Shown here in pieces: positions 1-11,130 of a DNA stretch of 64,000 nt. The translations under genes and the position numbers were made by a program. The notes under the pieces are model-generated. The model saw only the letters and a program-made list of their open reading frames with translations, ran no database searches and was not told the origin of the DNA. Every line of letters starts with the position of its first letter. Position 1 is the stretch's first letter. Origin of the DNA: Nelumbo lutea (lineage: Eukaryota > Streptophyta > Magnoliopsida > Proteales > Nelumbonaceae); contig JAKGHH010000002.1 in assembly GCA_022828595.1 (NCBI GenBank), positions 85,652,076 through 85,716,075 on the forward strand. Reading direction: 5' to 3'.

Positions 1-786
1 TCTTCCATGTTGACATCCATTTCCGTTCATTTTAACACTTGAGCTCCAGATCTGGAAGAGGTAGGGCCATCTACCTCTTCCAGATCTGGTAGTTTTATTA
101 GCACTAAAGGTTAAAATGAACTTGGATTTTGCACCTACCTCTTCTAGATCCGACGTCTACCTCTTTGTCTACCACCATCCCTTGTCTTCCATACCAGTTT
201 TCATTCATAGAAAAATGGTAAATCTACTGTTAGAGGCATCATTCTTCCATATTAATAGCCATTTCCATTCATTTTAATGTCTGAGCTCTAGATCTGGCTT
301 ATAGCGTCGACCTCTTCCAGATCTGGTGTCTACCTCTTCCTACAAAATTTTTTCATCAACCAAACATTGGAAGTAAATTTTGTAGGATAATAGGTCTCAA
401 CAAACAAACACAGGATACCAAAAATGAGAAAATAAATTTTCCTTTCTCATCCCATCCTTTCCCATTCCATCCCTTCCCATCCCACTATTTCTTGACAATC
501 AAACGGACCATTATTCTTTTCACAAATGTGATTTACAAAATGAGTGACTACGGATGTTCACATAGAAGCCCAATCCTTCTTCATATCAACTATATTTTCT
601 AAAGCCTTGCCCACGCGCCTCGAAGTCCATCAAATCTTTTGCCTTCGCTTCATATCCAGACACCACCTTCCATTGGCAACCACAACTCCTCCATAAGGGC
701 TTCCAACTTCTTAGTATCCTTCGAGAGATTGGCCTTGACAACTTTAAGGCAAAGGTCACACACCTAGCAAACCTCACTTAAGTGTT

Positions 787-898
787 TCTCAATAGAAGAC
801 ATTCTATCAAGATACAAGGGGGCTGAACATTAAAGTAGCCAACTATTCATTTCACTTGTCTCTTGATACAATGACTTCTATCAAGAAACAGGGGGGCT
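787..898 (+). repeat. Two inverted-repeat plus polypurine modules of G0
   Basis: Arms 787-796 (TCTCAATAGA) and 803-812 (TCTATCAAGA) are near-complementary and are followed at once by CAAGGGGGCTGA. Arms 861-868 (TCTTGATA) and 879-886 (TATCAAGA) are perfectly complementary and are followed by ACAGGGGGGCTAA. The same layout recurs at 1297-1339, and three times in G3 before its LTR at 47116. Confidence 0.6.
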
Positions 899-1296
899 AA
901 AGTACAAAAAGTATTGAGCTATACTTACAAAATGCTCCTATGATGTTCTGGTCACTTACACCTTCAAAACACTCTAATGACCCAGAAAGCAAGTATGAGT
1001 CAACACAACACCTTGCCAAAAAGATAGGGAGGCTGAATCACAAAATAAAAACTCTCGATTCCCATCCAAGAACATTACTGAGTCGAATATCACAATGCTT
1101 ATTGACAAGTACTGCAAGGGGGCTACCAAACATATCCAAATAAATTTTTTCCACATGCAAAGTATGTAGAGAAACTCATCAAGAATAGGAACGATCACCA
1201 GACCTAATGCAAAAAGTTTAGAATGCTACAACATCGACAAATCTGTTCCTCATCGCCCCATTGAAAAACCCCGAAGCAAACACGATGACAAAAAAA

Positions 1297-1339
1297 TGCT
1301 TACTAGTAAGTTCCCACTTATCGATAAGCAGGGGGCTAA
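1297..1339 (+). promoter_or_regulatory. Hairpin and polypurine tract before G0 LTR
   Basis: Arms 1297-1310 and 1317-1330 can pair over 10 of 14 positions around a 6-base loop. The right arm runs into AAGCAGGGGGCTAA, and the LTR starts at the next base (TGTAGGTACATA). By position this is the plus-strand primer (polypurine tract). G3 has the same arrangement at 47073-47115, with a better-preserved stem. Confidence 0.65.
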
Positions 1340-2127
1340 TGTAGGTACATAGTGGTCACCAAGACCATCAAAGTATAGAGGGTGTCAAACCAATGCTACA
1401 TGGACGATTGTGATGAATCCATGACCCATCACATGTTTGCGATGAGTTCATCACAGATCTGTGATTGCAATTGTGATGAACTCATACTCAAAATGGGTCG
1501 TGATGAACATCGACTAGTGCGAATCTGTGATAAACCTTAGACATACATAAACTTGCGATAAAGATCAGACATGCACGAATCTGTGATGATCTATAAAGAC
1601 ATGTGCAGATTCACGATGAACTTTGAAAGTGTGCAAAGTTGCAATGAACCCGAGACCATTACAGAACCATGGAATCACAGTAGATCGAGAATAAATTCCC
1701 GTTACACGTGCGCCTTTAAATTACGCATGTGGGTTTAATGAAAGTATGCCTGCCAAATGACGACATCACCCATGCCACGTCAGTATAATAGGGTCGCATA
1801 CGGAGAGAATCCGGAAGGGATAAAATCCTCTAATAATGCTCCCTTAATTGTCAAACAAAAGGAAAGATCTCCTTTCCTAACAGGAAAGATCCCCTTTCCT
1901 AGCAAGAAAGAACTCCTTTCTTCATAGCCTTAACTTTCTCTCTATAAAAGGGAGAGAGCAATTCTTCCCTAGGAGACAACAAAATACAACTTTGACCTAG
2001 GGTTTTTAAGAGGGAGGCAACTCACTTCTTTCCTCTCTTCTCCTCTCTTCCCCACATCCTCTCTTTTTTGCCGCCATCTCCAGACCTTTGGAGACCAACC
2101 AACCTCCACCTTACCATGGTACTTACA
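1340..2127 (+). mobile_element. LTR of gypsy element G0
   Basis: The LTR runs from TGTAGGTACATA (1340), right after the polypurine tract, to ...ACTTACA at about 2127, where homology to the copia LTR begins. It carries a TATA box (TATAAAAG, 1943-1950). It is a diverged relative of the LTRs at 47116-47975 (same strand) and 20675-21180 (opposite strand): all start with the same 12 bases, apart from one change in the last. Its right edge is placed by TG...CA and by the first base of copia LTR homology, so it could move by a few bases. It interrupts the 5' LTR of copia element B. Confidence 0.7.
1943..1950 (+). promoter_or_regulatory. TATA box of G0 LTR
   Basis: TATAAAAG lies in the 3' half of the LTR, about 180 bases before its end, the usual place for the LTR promoter. 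The G3 LTR has TATAAATA at the matching place (about 47789). Confidence 0.5.
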
Positions 2128-2447
2128 CCAATAATGCCCTGCACCTTGGAGATTGATGGGGAAAACTAGAAAGTTACACATAACCCCTAGATTTGATTAT
2201 GGTACTACACTTGGTGTCAGATTGGGTTGTCTTTGATATGCCAATTAGTGAGATCCATTGAGGGCCAAAACTTGGGTATGTTGGGGCAATCTAAGAATTC
2301 ACTTAAGTAAGTGATCATAGTGATAGGATTGACTCCTTTGTCGGACAAAGTGAATGATAGGGTTTACACTCTCTCTGATGGAAACCTAAATTATTGGCAT
2401 TGGATTTCAATTGTGTTTGGGATTTGGTTTTGCAAATTATATTTATA

Positions 2448-2450
<3 letters not shown>

Positions 2451-2489
<39 letters not shown>
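2451..2489. repeat. (TA)n microsatellite in LTR
   Basis: An uninterrupted TA dinucleotide run at the position where nearly all LTRs of this copia family carry one, just before the conserved segment ending in GGATCCAT. Confidence 0.95.
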
Positions 2490-2495
<6 letters not shown>

Positions 2496-2895
2496 TATGT
2501 TTTATGAAAAATGTTTACAAAAGGTTTTAATTCCTGGGATCCATCCGAGCATAGAGTGTAACACTACACCTTGCAGCCAGGGGAGAGGTCCTTCCCTGTC
2601 AGTCAGTGTTTGATCATTATTGGCCAAGAGGTTCAGTGTAAGAGACCATTACAGGGCTGATTACCTGATGGGCTTTATCTTACTTAAGTCCATTATCCTT
2701 GGGTCTTCATATAATGGCTGAATTCAATGATCATTTAAGTGTAATATTGGGCCAATTTTAAGCCCATGGTGATGTGCTCAGGGGTTCACTACATTTAACA
2801 ATGAATTCAGCCAGGCCTTTTCACAAAGGCTAGGCCGAACCCATGTGGACTTATGCGAGGCTGAACCCATGTGGACTTAGTAGTGATTAATTAAG

Positions 2896-3474
2896 ATGTC
2901 ACATGACAACTTAAGTTGTCATTAGACCTATTCATGGGCTAGGCCAGGCCAGGCTTTCACTTGTCACTAATGAAAATATACTAGGCCCGAGCCCGAGACC
3001 GGCCCAACCAATGGGCCTATAACTTGGGCCCGAGCCCGACCTTGGTAAAAAGCCCGAAACTTGAGCCGAGCTCGAAGCCCGACCTAATTGAAAAAAAAAC
3101 AATTTTCCCTATTCAAATTAGAATTAAAAATTCAGATAGTATTTTTTTTCTATTTAAATGAACAATGGGCCTACAAGATGGTATTTAACCTTTCTTTTAT
3201 ATTTTAAAACACAATTTTACATTCTTAAATCAAAAAATTTATTCAAATGGACATAATCACATAACTAATTTTAAGTTTAATATTAGGTCGGGTCGAGCCG
3301 AGCTCGGGCTGGGCTATTTTGATAAAACCCGAGCTCGGCTCGAATTTATTGCGGGCTAGGATTTTGGCTCGAATTTAAGCCCGTGGGCCTATAAGCATGT
3401 TCAAGCCCGTCCGGGGGTTGGGCTGGCCCGTCGGGCCACCTGGCCCATGAACATGTCTAGTTGTCATGTGACAT
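2896..3474. repeat. 34-bp palindrome that was the MITE target
   Basis: With the MITE and one target copy removed, the host sequence reads as left arm ATGTCACATGACAAC (2896-2910), centre TTAA, and right arm GTTGTCATGTGACAT (2915-2922 joined to 3468-3474). This is a perfect 34-base palindrome. The sister LTR at about 20018 has only the right half. Confidence 0.8.
2923..3459. mobile_element. hAT-type MITE in B 5' LTR
   Basis: A 537-base insertion absent from the matching LTR at 20010-20050. It is flanked by a perfect 8-base target duplication, GTTGTCAT (2915-2922 and 3460-3467). Its ends are inverted repeats: TAGACCTATTCATGGGC on the left against TAGACATGTTCATGGGC read inward from the right. 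An 8-base duplication and TAGA-type ends fit the hAT superfamily. Near both ends are GC-rich runs such as GCCCGAGCCCGAG and CCCGAGCTCGG that also pair with each other; the middle is AT-rich. There is no coding capacity, so it is non-autonomous. Confidence 0.85.
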
Positions 3475-4090
3475 GGGGAAAATATGGGTTTGGAAATGAG
3501 TATGGAGCATCTATCCTCTTAAGAAGATAAGGCTTATCCCTTAATAGAGTCCAAATCCAAATTAGATTTGGATAATCTCCTAATTTGATTAGGGGAAGAG
3601 GGCGAATTGATCAAGAACAACTTCTCAATTCTGCTCTCTCTCTCTTTCTCTTCTTCTTTTCTCTTCCAAGAAACCCTAGTTTGATTACATCTTTTGGGAA
3701 TGATAGAGATCAGTTTTTTTCTCTATATTTTGCAAGAAAATTTCATAGAAATTTCGTGCTCACCTCCCTAGTTTGAATCAAGCAATTGGATTGCAGTTTT
3801 GCTGAAAACTGCATTGCTAAACCAACTTCAAGAGTACACTGCGCCATTTTCTGTGGAGGATGGTTTTAGGACTGATTTGGGCAGAACTTCCACCTTGGGA
3901 TCTGCATTTGTGGTATCCGTATCAGGTATACATCTTCCCTTTTGTTTGGTTTCAAATCTGGTCCGGTTTAGTGGAAGACCGATCCAAGAAAAATGTAGTT
4001 TTTCAAAACATAGGGAATTGGATTTCTAGAAGGATAACAAAATTTTTGAAATTTCGCCTAGCCATCTAACATGGTTCAGCCATATATATG

Positions 4091-5129
4091 TGTTAGATAG
4101 TGTATGCCCTTAGCTCCAAACAGAATGATGTACCTTATGACATTTAATGTAAATGAATAAAGTACATATTTGATTCATGTTATTATGGTGTGTTTTTGGT
4201 AATACCCTTAAATTGGACACATATGAGACTCGTGTTAGCTTAGAATCTTCACAGTCATTGGATAGATCTGGGGAGATTTATCCTGCCAAGGCTGACACTG
4301 ATGTGCCGCCAAGTTGGTTGGGCTTGAAGCCCAATTCAAACTTGTTTAATTAGATTAATTAAAGAGGGCGGATCTAGGATTTGGATCAGTAGATAGGATA
4401 AGGGATTATCCTTATCCACTCAGAGAGTCCAGATCCAAATACACATTTGGATTTGGAAACTCCTAATAAGATTAGGAGGGCTGATCTAATCTCTAGATAT
4501 GATAAGCGCTTATCCTTATCTCTTAAAGAGAGTCCTGATCCAAATACAAATTTGGATTAGGAAACTCCTAATGATATTAGGAGCTCTCTTTAAGGCTATA
4601 AAAGGGGGAGGAGGGTGAACCTCCAGACACTCAACACATTCAGATCTTAGATCATAGAAAGAGAGAAGACAACAACAGTAAGACTGTGCCATCTTCTGCT
4701 CTTGCGCCCTCCTCCTATTGCCGCCATTGCCAGTTCGTTCTCCACTGTAGGAGCGATCAAGAAGGGTTCTTGATATCAGTTTTGGAGAAAAATTGATTTG
4801 AAGTCGTGCTCACATACCCTCCATCGAATTCTTGCTAAAGGATTCGGTTCTTGTGAAGAACCACCTGCGCCATGTCATGTTCAGTGGGAGCAATCTTTGG
4901 AGCTTTCCTTGGGTGTGAACACATTTGTTGGGAGTTACTGCTATTCCGTATCAGGTATATCTCTCTCCTAACTTTTGGTTTGGTTTAGGTTCAAGATTGA
5001 TCCTTGAAAATGCAGATTTTCTAAAACAGGGAATGTGATTTCCACATGGGAGAGAGAGAAATTTTTGAAAATTTACCCTACCTGCCTGCAAGGTTCGTCT
5101 ATCCATATGATGGATCTCTCATCCCTTCA
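4091..5129 (+). mobile_element. Solo copia LTR with large internal deletion, TSD ATATG
   Basis: It starts TGTTAGATAG (4091) and ends TCCCTTCA (5129), flanked by the 5-base duplication ATATG (4086-4090 and 5130-5134). It is a complete-ended LTR of the same family as 16244-18190. At 1039 bases it lacks about 850 internal bases, because the sequence jumps from the GTTGGG motif near 4318 to the region near the TATA box. The TATA box is TATAAAAG at 4597-4604. It lies in B's 5' LTR, 22 bases before its end, and so is younger than B. Confidence 0.85.
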
Positions 5130-5156
5130 ATATGATGGATCCTAAACCTTCCTTCA

Positions 5157-6512
5157 GTGGTATCAAAGCAAAGGTTCATCCTTGAACTGAACCAAATTAG
5201 ATTTGAACCAAAACTCAAATCGGCAAGAACTTGTCTAGCCGATTTGTGTAGTTAGCACTTAGTGGTTTTTTCTAAGAAATTGGTTCCCAGAATGGGTGAA
5301 TGATCTGAAATTTTTGTGAATATATTATGATATATTATAGAATTGTTCTATTGTGAATTCTTGAATTCTTGGGTTGAAAGTGTGATGGAGATCGAAATCT
5401 TGTTGGCACAAAGTTTTTTGTGTATATGAAATTCATTATTTTGATTATGTGGTCTATAATTAATTATTTTCTTTTCTACAAAGAATGTATTAGGTGTTTC
5501 TGATGTAAGTAATAGAAATTAGGTTTTTTCTATTTCTTACATTAGAGAAATCGTTGGAGCATGCGGAGAAGATAGAACTTGCAGATGGAGAACAATTTGT
5601 GAATTGTTGTTTTTTGTAGGGTTGCAGTTTTGTCCGAATTGGATTCAGACCATCACACTATCAGACCTAGCTATTTGTTTTGGTTTATTTGCTGTTTTGA
5701 TTGTGAATCTTGATTGAGAATTTCAGATAATTAATTATGTGAATTGTTGCATGTTTTGGACAGAACTTGTAGATGGAGAACAATCTACGAATTGCAGTTT
5801 TTTGCAAGGTTACAGTTTTGTTAGGATTTTTTTCGGACCATCACACTATCAGCCCTAGCTATTTTTTATTTGCTGTTTATTTGTTGCTTTGATTGTGAAT
5901 CTTGACTGAGAATTTCATATCATTAATTATGTAAATTGTTGCATGTTTTGGACACCAAACACTAGGCCGATTTGACATAGTTTTAGTCTAATCTAGTTAG
6001 GCCAAGCCTATGGTTCTTTGGGGTCTGATCATAGCCCCTTGGATCACAGTTTAAATGACCCAATTTTAGTTTTAGGCTAGGGGTTTTATGGCCCATTGAA
6101 TGGACCAATTTTTCCCTTACTTGAAAACCTTTCTTCTGTCTGATTAAAGCAAGACTAGCCCATTTCAGCATGGACTACTATACGGACCTAACTGCTTTAT
6201 GCAATTTAGCCCATATACCAAGATAAAATTATTAGATAATTTGCTCCATTGATGGGCTGTTCATGAGTTAATCTAAATGGATATGAGTTTTACAAGTCTT
6301 AAATTGATTTGGATCAATTGGTATGTGTATGTGATGTGCTGAATGGATGTGATTCATTCATTGGCCATAAGTGCTTGGGCCATGTATTAACTTATGTGGC
6401 TCTCTATGAACATCATGGTTGAAGGCACATCATTGCCATGATGGCCATAGATCATTGCGTGATCCCTCTGTTGCTGCAAAGATCCAATCTTCCAACAGGT
6501 GGTGGCGGCGGC
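5157..6512 (+). mobile_element. 5' leader of copia B, first part
   Basis: Non-coding leader between the primer-binding site and gag, recognisably the same as the F leader (52291-53330). Shared blocks include the GCCGATTTGTG/CCCGATTTGCG segment and the segment around CATCATTGCCATG. A stretch near 5570-5850 is present twice in diverged form (AGATGGAGAACAAT... at about 5584 and 5771). The last 60-70 bases before 6513 no longer match F. The leader resumes at 14574 after element A, but about 480 bases present in F (53340-53818) are missing between the two parts. Confidence 0.7.
5158..5169 (+). promoter_or_regulatory. Primer-binding site of copia B (tRNA-iMet type)
   Basis: TGGTATCAAAGC lies one base after the LTR end (CCTTCA). 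It differs by one base from TGGTATCAGAGC, the standard complement of the initiator Met tRNA 3' end, which is intact in F (52278) and D (59121-59132, opposite strand). Confidence 0.8.
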
Positions 6513-7367
6513 TGAAGGAGGAGAAGTCTAGGGATGAAGAGGACAAAATTGTCTCTTCTCTCTGGAGTCTGTGAGAGATCAAATCTCAGATTGCAGGATG
6601 TGTTTCTTGCTTACTCAAACCCCCTAGTTCGAAATCTGATATTTCTGCTAGGGTTTTCTCCTTTTTCTTCTTGATTAAGAAACCTCCCAATATTTTTGGG
6701 AGTTATCCCAATCCAAATCAGTATTTGGATAGAGGTTAATCTTAATCCTATCTGCAGATTAAGTTAGTTAACTCTTGATCTTATCAAGTGGTTACCAGAT
6801 TCAAATCTAATTTGAATTTTGTCTCTTAGAGTGGATAAGGTCAAAGACCCAATCCTTTCACTAGCACTAATCTCAGATTCGCCCTATGAACTGGTGATTA
6901 TATCAGCCCAGTTCGAAATGGGCTTTTGGCCCATTAAGTGTTCAGTGTTTAACTAGTTTCCAACCTGCTGCCCAGTTGGGCTTCTTTGTATGGCGTGGGA
7001 CCCAAGCATTGATCTACACACCAGCCACATGGGTTCGGCCCAGCCTTTATTACAAGGCCCAACCGAATTCACTGAAAGACTCAGTGACCCCGTTGAGCCC
7101 ATCACATGGACCCTATGGGCCCAACACTTACATTAAGTGGTCCCTGGGCCAAGCCATCTTTTAAAAACCCAGGGAGTATGGGCAGGTGCAAGATTAGCCC
7201 ATCAGGTATTATCCTAAATGGTCTTACACTTAACCTCTCAGCCATTAATGATCAAGCACTGCCTGACAAGAGAAGACCTCTCTCTCGGCTGCAAGGAACA
7301 GTGCGACACTCTCTACTCACATGGATCCTGGGAATTAAAACCTTTTGCAAATCTTTTGAAACCGTAC

Positions 7368-7417
<50 letters not shown>

Positions 7418-8043
7418 TATTTTGCACAACAAAATTCCAACGATTGAAATCAACTGCCGGCAGTTTGGTTTCCATCAAAGAGAGTGCATTACCGATCATT
7501 ACCATTGTCCAACAAAGGGGCTGATCCTGTCACCATGACCACTCACTCAGATGAATTCTCAGACTGCCCCAACATGTCCAGGTTTTGACCCCCACTAAGG
7601 ATCTCACTGATTGACACATCAAAGACAGTCCGATCCGACACCTAGTGATGTGTCATAGTCGAGTCTAGGGGTCAGGTGTAACTTTCCAGTTTTGCCCATC
7701 TGTCTCCAAGGTCCAGGGCAATACTAGAAATCTAGTTCGGTTCAAGGGTTCAAGCAATCCCATACTGCATGTGCCTTGGGTCTTACCCTGATGGCCGAAA
7801 CAAGCCATCCCAACACTTGGTGGCACACCAGTATCAGCCTTGGCAGGATAAATCTCCCCAGACTTATCCAATGGCTGTGAACATTTAAAACTAACACAAG
7901 TTTCTATAAGTGTCCAGTTTTAGGGTCTTACATAGAATTATACCAAACAACATGAATCAAACATGCACTTTAATTTATTTCCACTAAATAACAAAAGTAC
8001 ATCAAATCCGATTGAAGCTAAGGGCATACAAGATTGTCTAACA
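6513..8043 (-). mobile_element. 3' LTR of copia element A
   Basis: On the minus strand this LTR runs from TGTTAGACAATC (8043) to CTCCTTCA (6513). It is nearly identical over its full length to 13053-14573, and the two define element A. At the place where sister LTRs have TATAAAAGGAGG, this subfamily has GAAGAAAAAGGAG (about 6659-6671, minus strand), so the usual TATA box is absent and the 3' quarter is a different sequence. It contains a (TA)n run at about 7375-7414. The left flank, GCGGC (6508-6512), does not match the flank right of 14573 (CATTG). Confidence 0.9.
7375..7414. repeat. (TA)n microsatellite in LTR
   Basis: TA dinucleotide run at the family-conserved LTR position; the matching run in the other A LTR lies at about 13905-13945. 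Confidence 0.95.
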
Positions 8044-8053
8044 GCTCCCACTT
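8044..8053 (-). promoter_or_regulatory. Polypurine tract of copia A
   Basis: The minus-strand sequence AAGTGGGAGC is joined directly to the LTR start TGTTAGACAA. The same tract precedes the B 3' LTR at 19331-19341. By position it is the plus-strand priming site. Confidence 0.8.
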
Positions 8054-8057
8054 GCAC

Positions 8058-8706
8058 TTAAGTCCAATCTGGTACAAGTCGGAGTCCCATACTTTTCTCG
8101 TGTTTCTCAAATGGGCCTGCCACATTTTCCGTTGATGCTACCTTCTGAATTAGGATGTCCCCTCTACCAACGATTTCCCGTAGTACATGGTACTTCCTCT
8201 CGATGTGCTTTGACTTCGAGTGGGCCCGAGGCTCTTTAGCCTGGGCGATCGCTCCATTGTTGTCACACAACAACGGGATGGGTGATGTGTTGGACGGAAT
8301 CACTCCCAATTCGTGTATGAATTTCTTCATCCACACGGCTTCCTTGGCAGCTTCACTTGTGGCAATGTACTCCGCCTCGGTTGTGGAGTCTGTAGTGGAC
8401 CCCTGTTTACTGCTTTTCCAACAAACAGCACACGATTCTATCATGAAAACATACCCAGATGTAGACTTTTTATCATCTGGATCCGATTGGAAATCGGCAT
8501 CGGTATACCCCATAACTTGTAGTGAACCACCATCAAATACCAGACAAAACTCTTTTGTCCTTCGAAGGTATTTAAGTATGTTCTTCACAACAATCCAATG
8601 CTCCTGCCCTGGGTTAGCCTGGAATCTGCTTACCACACTCACCACCTGAGCTATGTCCGGGCGAGTGCACAGCATGGCATACAAGGTGCTCCCTACGGCT
8701 GAGGCA
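8058..8706 (-). pseudogene. Copia A RNase H domain (pol 3' end)
   Basis: End of the A polyprotein: it would degrade RNA in the RNA/DNA hybrid during reverse transcription. The frame is open for about 208 codons from 8684 to the TAA at 8058. Visible copia RNase H landmarks are YLRRTKEFCLVF, the Asp-containing GYTDADFQSDPDDKKSTSGY, TTEAEYIA with the catalytic Glu, and LCDNNGAI with another Asp. The C-terminus HIERKYHVLREIV is typical of the family. A one-base deletion near 8704 (before YASAVGS) breaks the join to the reverse transcriptase. The domain looks intact, but the polyprotein around it is not. Confidence 0.88.
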
Positions 8707-9512
8707 TAGGAACGTCTCTCATGCCCTCAATCTCCTCAGAAGTCATGGGAGACATCTTCTTGGAGAGAGTTACTCCATGTTTGAAAGGAACATTTCATTT
8801 CTTGGAGTTTTCCATGTTGTACCTTTTGACAATTTTGTCAATGTAAGCAGCCTGGGATAATCCAATTATCCGCTTCGATCTATCTCTATAGAGTCGAAGA
8901 CCCAGTATGTATGAAGCTTCTCCAAGATCTTTCATGGAGAACTGTTGTGACATCCATATCTTGACCGAAGTCAACATTCCTACATCATTCCCAATGAGTA
9001 GGATATCGTCCACGTACAATACTAAAAAAATAATCTTATCCCCACTGGACTTCCTGTAAACACAGGGCTCATCCGGATTCTGCTCAAAGTCAAACGTTTT
9101 GATGGCAGAATCAAAACGGATGTTCCAACTCCTAGAAGCCTGCTTAAGTCCATATATGGATCTGTTGAGTTTACATACCATGTGTTCCTGACCAACGGCA
9201 ATAAATCCTTGCGGCTACTGCATGTAGATATCTTCACTAAGATCTCCATTCAGGAACGCGGTTTTGACATCCATTTGCCAAATCTCATAGTTATGGTATG
9301 CTGCTACAGCTAGCAGGATCCTAATGGATTTAAGCATGGCCACGGGCGAAAAAGTTTCCTCATAATTGATGCCTTCTTTCTGAGTATACCCTTTCGCCAC
9401 CAAGCGAGCTTTGTAGGTCTCAATCCTGCCATCGGGCCCCTTCTTCCTCTTGTAGATCCATTTGCAACCAATTGCTTTTACCCCGTATGGCGGATCTCTA
9501 GAGTCCAGACTC
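8707..9512 (-). pseudogene. Copia A reverse transcriptase domain
   Basis: RNA-dependent DNA polymerase of A. The frame shows [33 protein letters not shown] with the first catalytic Asp, SIYGLKQASRSWN, and the active-site motif YVDDILLIGND. It is broken by a one-base deletion near 9510 that separates it from the integrase frame, a TAG after DIYMQ (about 9217), and a TGA after NMENSKK (about 8793). F has a longer sequence at the 9510 point (CTCTAGTAGATCC against CTCTAGAGATCC), which shows the lost base. All catalytic residues I can check are present. Confidence 0.88.
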
Positions 9513-11130
9513 CATTGGTCTCCATCGAGTCCATCTCAGCTCTCATGGCCTCCACCCACTTCTGGGAATCTATGTCTAACATAACTTCCGCATAAGTCAC
9601 GGGATCCTCTTCACTAGTCAAGGCTTCCACCAGGTAGGTATCCTGGTCATAACCATATCGGACTGGTGGTCTGGATACCCGGGTGGACCTTCTAGGTTGG
9701 TCATTACCTAGAACTTGTGGGACATCTCCCACTACTCGTGAGCTCTCCTCATCAAGAACTATTTCTTGACGGTGAGTGTCCATGATGTATTCAGATTCTA
9801 AGAATTGGGTGTTTCGACTGCAGAACACTTTTTGCTCACTTGGGTCATAGAATAGATAACCCACTGAATCCTTTGGGTAGCCTATAAATAGGCAACGTTT
9901 GGTTTTGGATTCCAACTTGTCCGCACTTGTTCTTCTAACGTGTGCAGGACAACCCCAAATCTTCAAGTGTCTTAAACTTGGCTTCCTTCCGGTCCATAGT
10001 TCATATGGAGTTTTTGGAACTGATTTGGTTGGAACCCAATTCAGCACGTAGATAGCAGTCTCTAATGCATATCCCCAAAAGAATGTGGGTAATTCTGAGC
10101 GTACGAGAAGTGACCGGACCATGTCCAACAAGGTCCTATTCCTCCTCTTTGAAACACCATTGAGTTGTGGTGTAGCAGGAGGAGCTAGTTGTGACACTAT
10201 CCCATTGTCCTTTAAGTAGTCCCTGAATTCTTCAGAGAAATACTCACCACCTCGATCCGATCGAAGGGCCTTAACTTCTCTCCCTAACTGTTTCTCGACT
10301 TCCTGTCTGAACTCTCTGAACTTTTCAAAGGATTCAGATTTGTGTCTCATTAGGTACACGTAACCATATCGTGAAAAATCATCTGTAAAGGTGATGAAGT
10401 ACACGTGTTGGTTCCGTGTCCTAACGCTCAGGGGACCACATACATCAGTATGTATTAGGTCAAGTGTGCCGCCAGATCTTTCAGGCTTACCATCAAATGG
10501 CTGCTTAGTCATCTTACCTTGAAGCCAAGGCTCACAAGTGGGAAGATTTTCTACGGTTAGAAAATCCAAAGGACCATCCTTTACCAGTCTTGTGATTCGG
10601 TCAATACCGATATGGCCAAGTCGGTAATGCCAGAGGCACGTGAGATTAACTGTATCACGATTCCTTTTCTTGGGATTTTTGACTGATGTAGTTTCGGTTA
10701 GGTAAGTTTCTAGAGAAGGATGTAGAACATAGAGACCATTCTCCAGTTCCCCGCATGCGATGAATTTGTTATTCCGTTTAACAGTAATCATATTACTAAA
10801 ATAAACAGTATATCCATCAGCACACAGTTTAGAAACAGAAATTAAATTTCTTCTCAAGTTCTGTACATAAAGACAATCTTTAAGTACAAGGACTCCTTCT
10901 CTAAAAACTAATTCTACGGTTCCTATCGCCGCAGCTGCAACACTTGCAGTCGTTCCCAAGAATAGTGTCACCTCGCCATCACTCAATCTTCTGCTAACTT
11001 TGAACCCCTGCAGTAAGTTACACGCATGAGTTGAAGTGCCGGAGTCAACACACCAAGACACAGAAGTAACTAACATATTAGTTTCTATGACACAAGTTTC
11101 GATGTTACCTTTCTTAGATTTCAGGTAGGC
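9478..11130 (-). pseudogene. Copia A protease and integrase region
   Basis: A 532-codon open stretch (11076-9478). Near its start is an aspartic protease motif, [13 protein letters not shown]. Then come the integrase zinc-finger histidines ([10 protein letters not shown]); one of the paired cysteines is lost (TCEPWLQGK). The integrase core follows, with HTDVCGPL (first Asp) and LRSDRGGEY (second Asp). The third catalytic residue, Glu, is replaced: the codon at 10147-10149 gives GVSKRRNRT, where F and B have VSERRN. The GKY-like tail KIWGCPAHV...[11 protein letters not shown] is intact. The frame ends out of register with the reverse transcriptase. It is therefore a nearly full integrase that is probably inactive. 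Confidence 0.9.

Larger units (their letters stand above)
1..1339 (+). mobile_element. 3' internal region of gypsy element G0 (non-coding or decayed)
   Basis: This stretch leads into the polypurine tract and LTR at 1340, so it is read as the 3' internal part of a Ty3/gypsy element whose body lies left of the window. Positions 2-55 and 244-297 are imperfect direct repeats, each ending in the motif GATCTGG. A decayed antisense reading frame around 590-780 looks Lys/Glu/Leu-rich and may be the relic of an antisense extra ORF, but it is too short to identify. Four polypurine-like motifs with the core GGGGGCT lie at about 815, 889, 1115 and 1328. No open host gene is seen. The link between the first 550 bases and the element is uncertain. 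Confidence 0.5.
2128..5156 (+). mobile_element. 5' LTR of copia element B, left-truncated and carrying insertions
   Basis: Homology to the copia family LTR begins at 2128 (CCAATAATGCCC against CCAGTATTGCCC in the F LTR) and ends with CCTTCA at 5156, directly before the primer-binding site. Its start was cut off by the G0 LTR. It closely matches B's 3' LTR (19373-20674). Two insertions sit in it: a hAT-type MITE (2923-3459) and a solo LTR of a sister subfamily (4091-5129). The last part, 5135-5156, lies beyond that solo LTR. A (TA)n run occupies the family's usual position at 2451-2489. Confidence 0.8.

Noticed and set aside
787..1339. CRISPR-like spaced repeats
   Set aside because: Repeats differ in sequence and spacing, are followed by polypurine tracts and an LTR, and the genome is a plant's.
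7106..7538. Open frames with Ile-Tyr repeats (also near 13640, 16743 and 60091)
   Set aside because: These are (TA)n microsatellite reading frames inside LTRs.
8155..8649. Plus-strand open frame of 164 codons
   Set aside because: It is the shadow of the A RNase H frame on the other strand.
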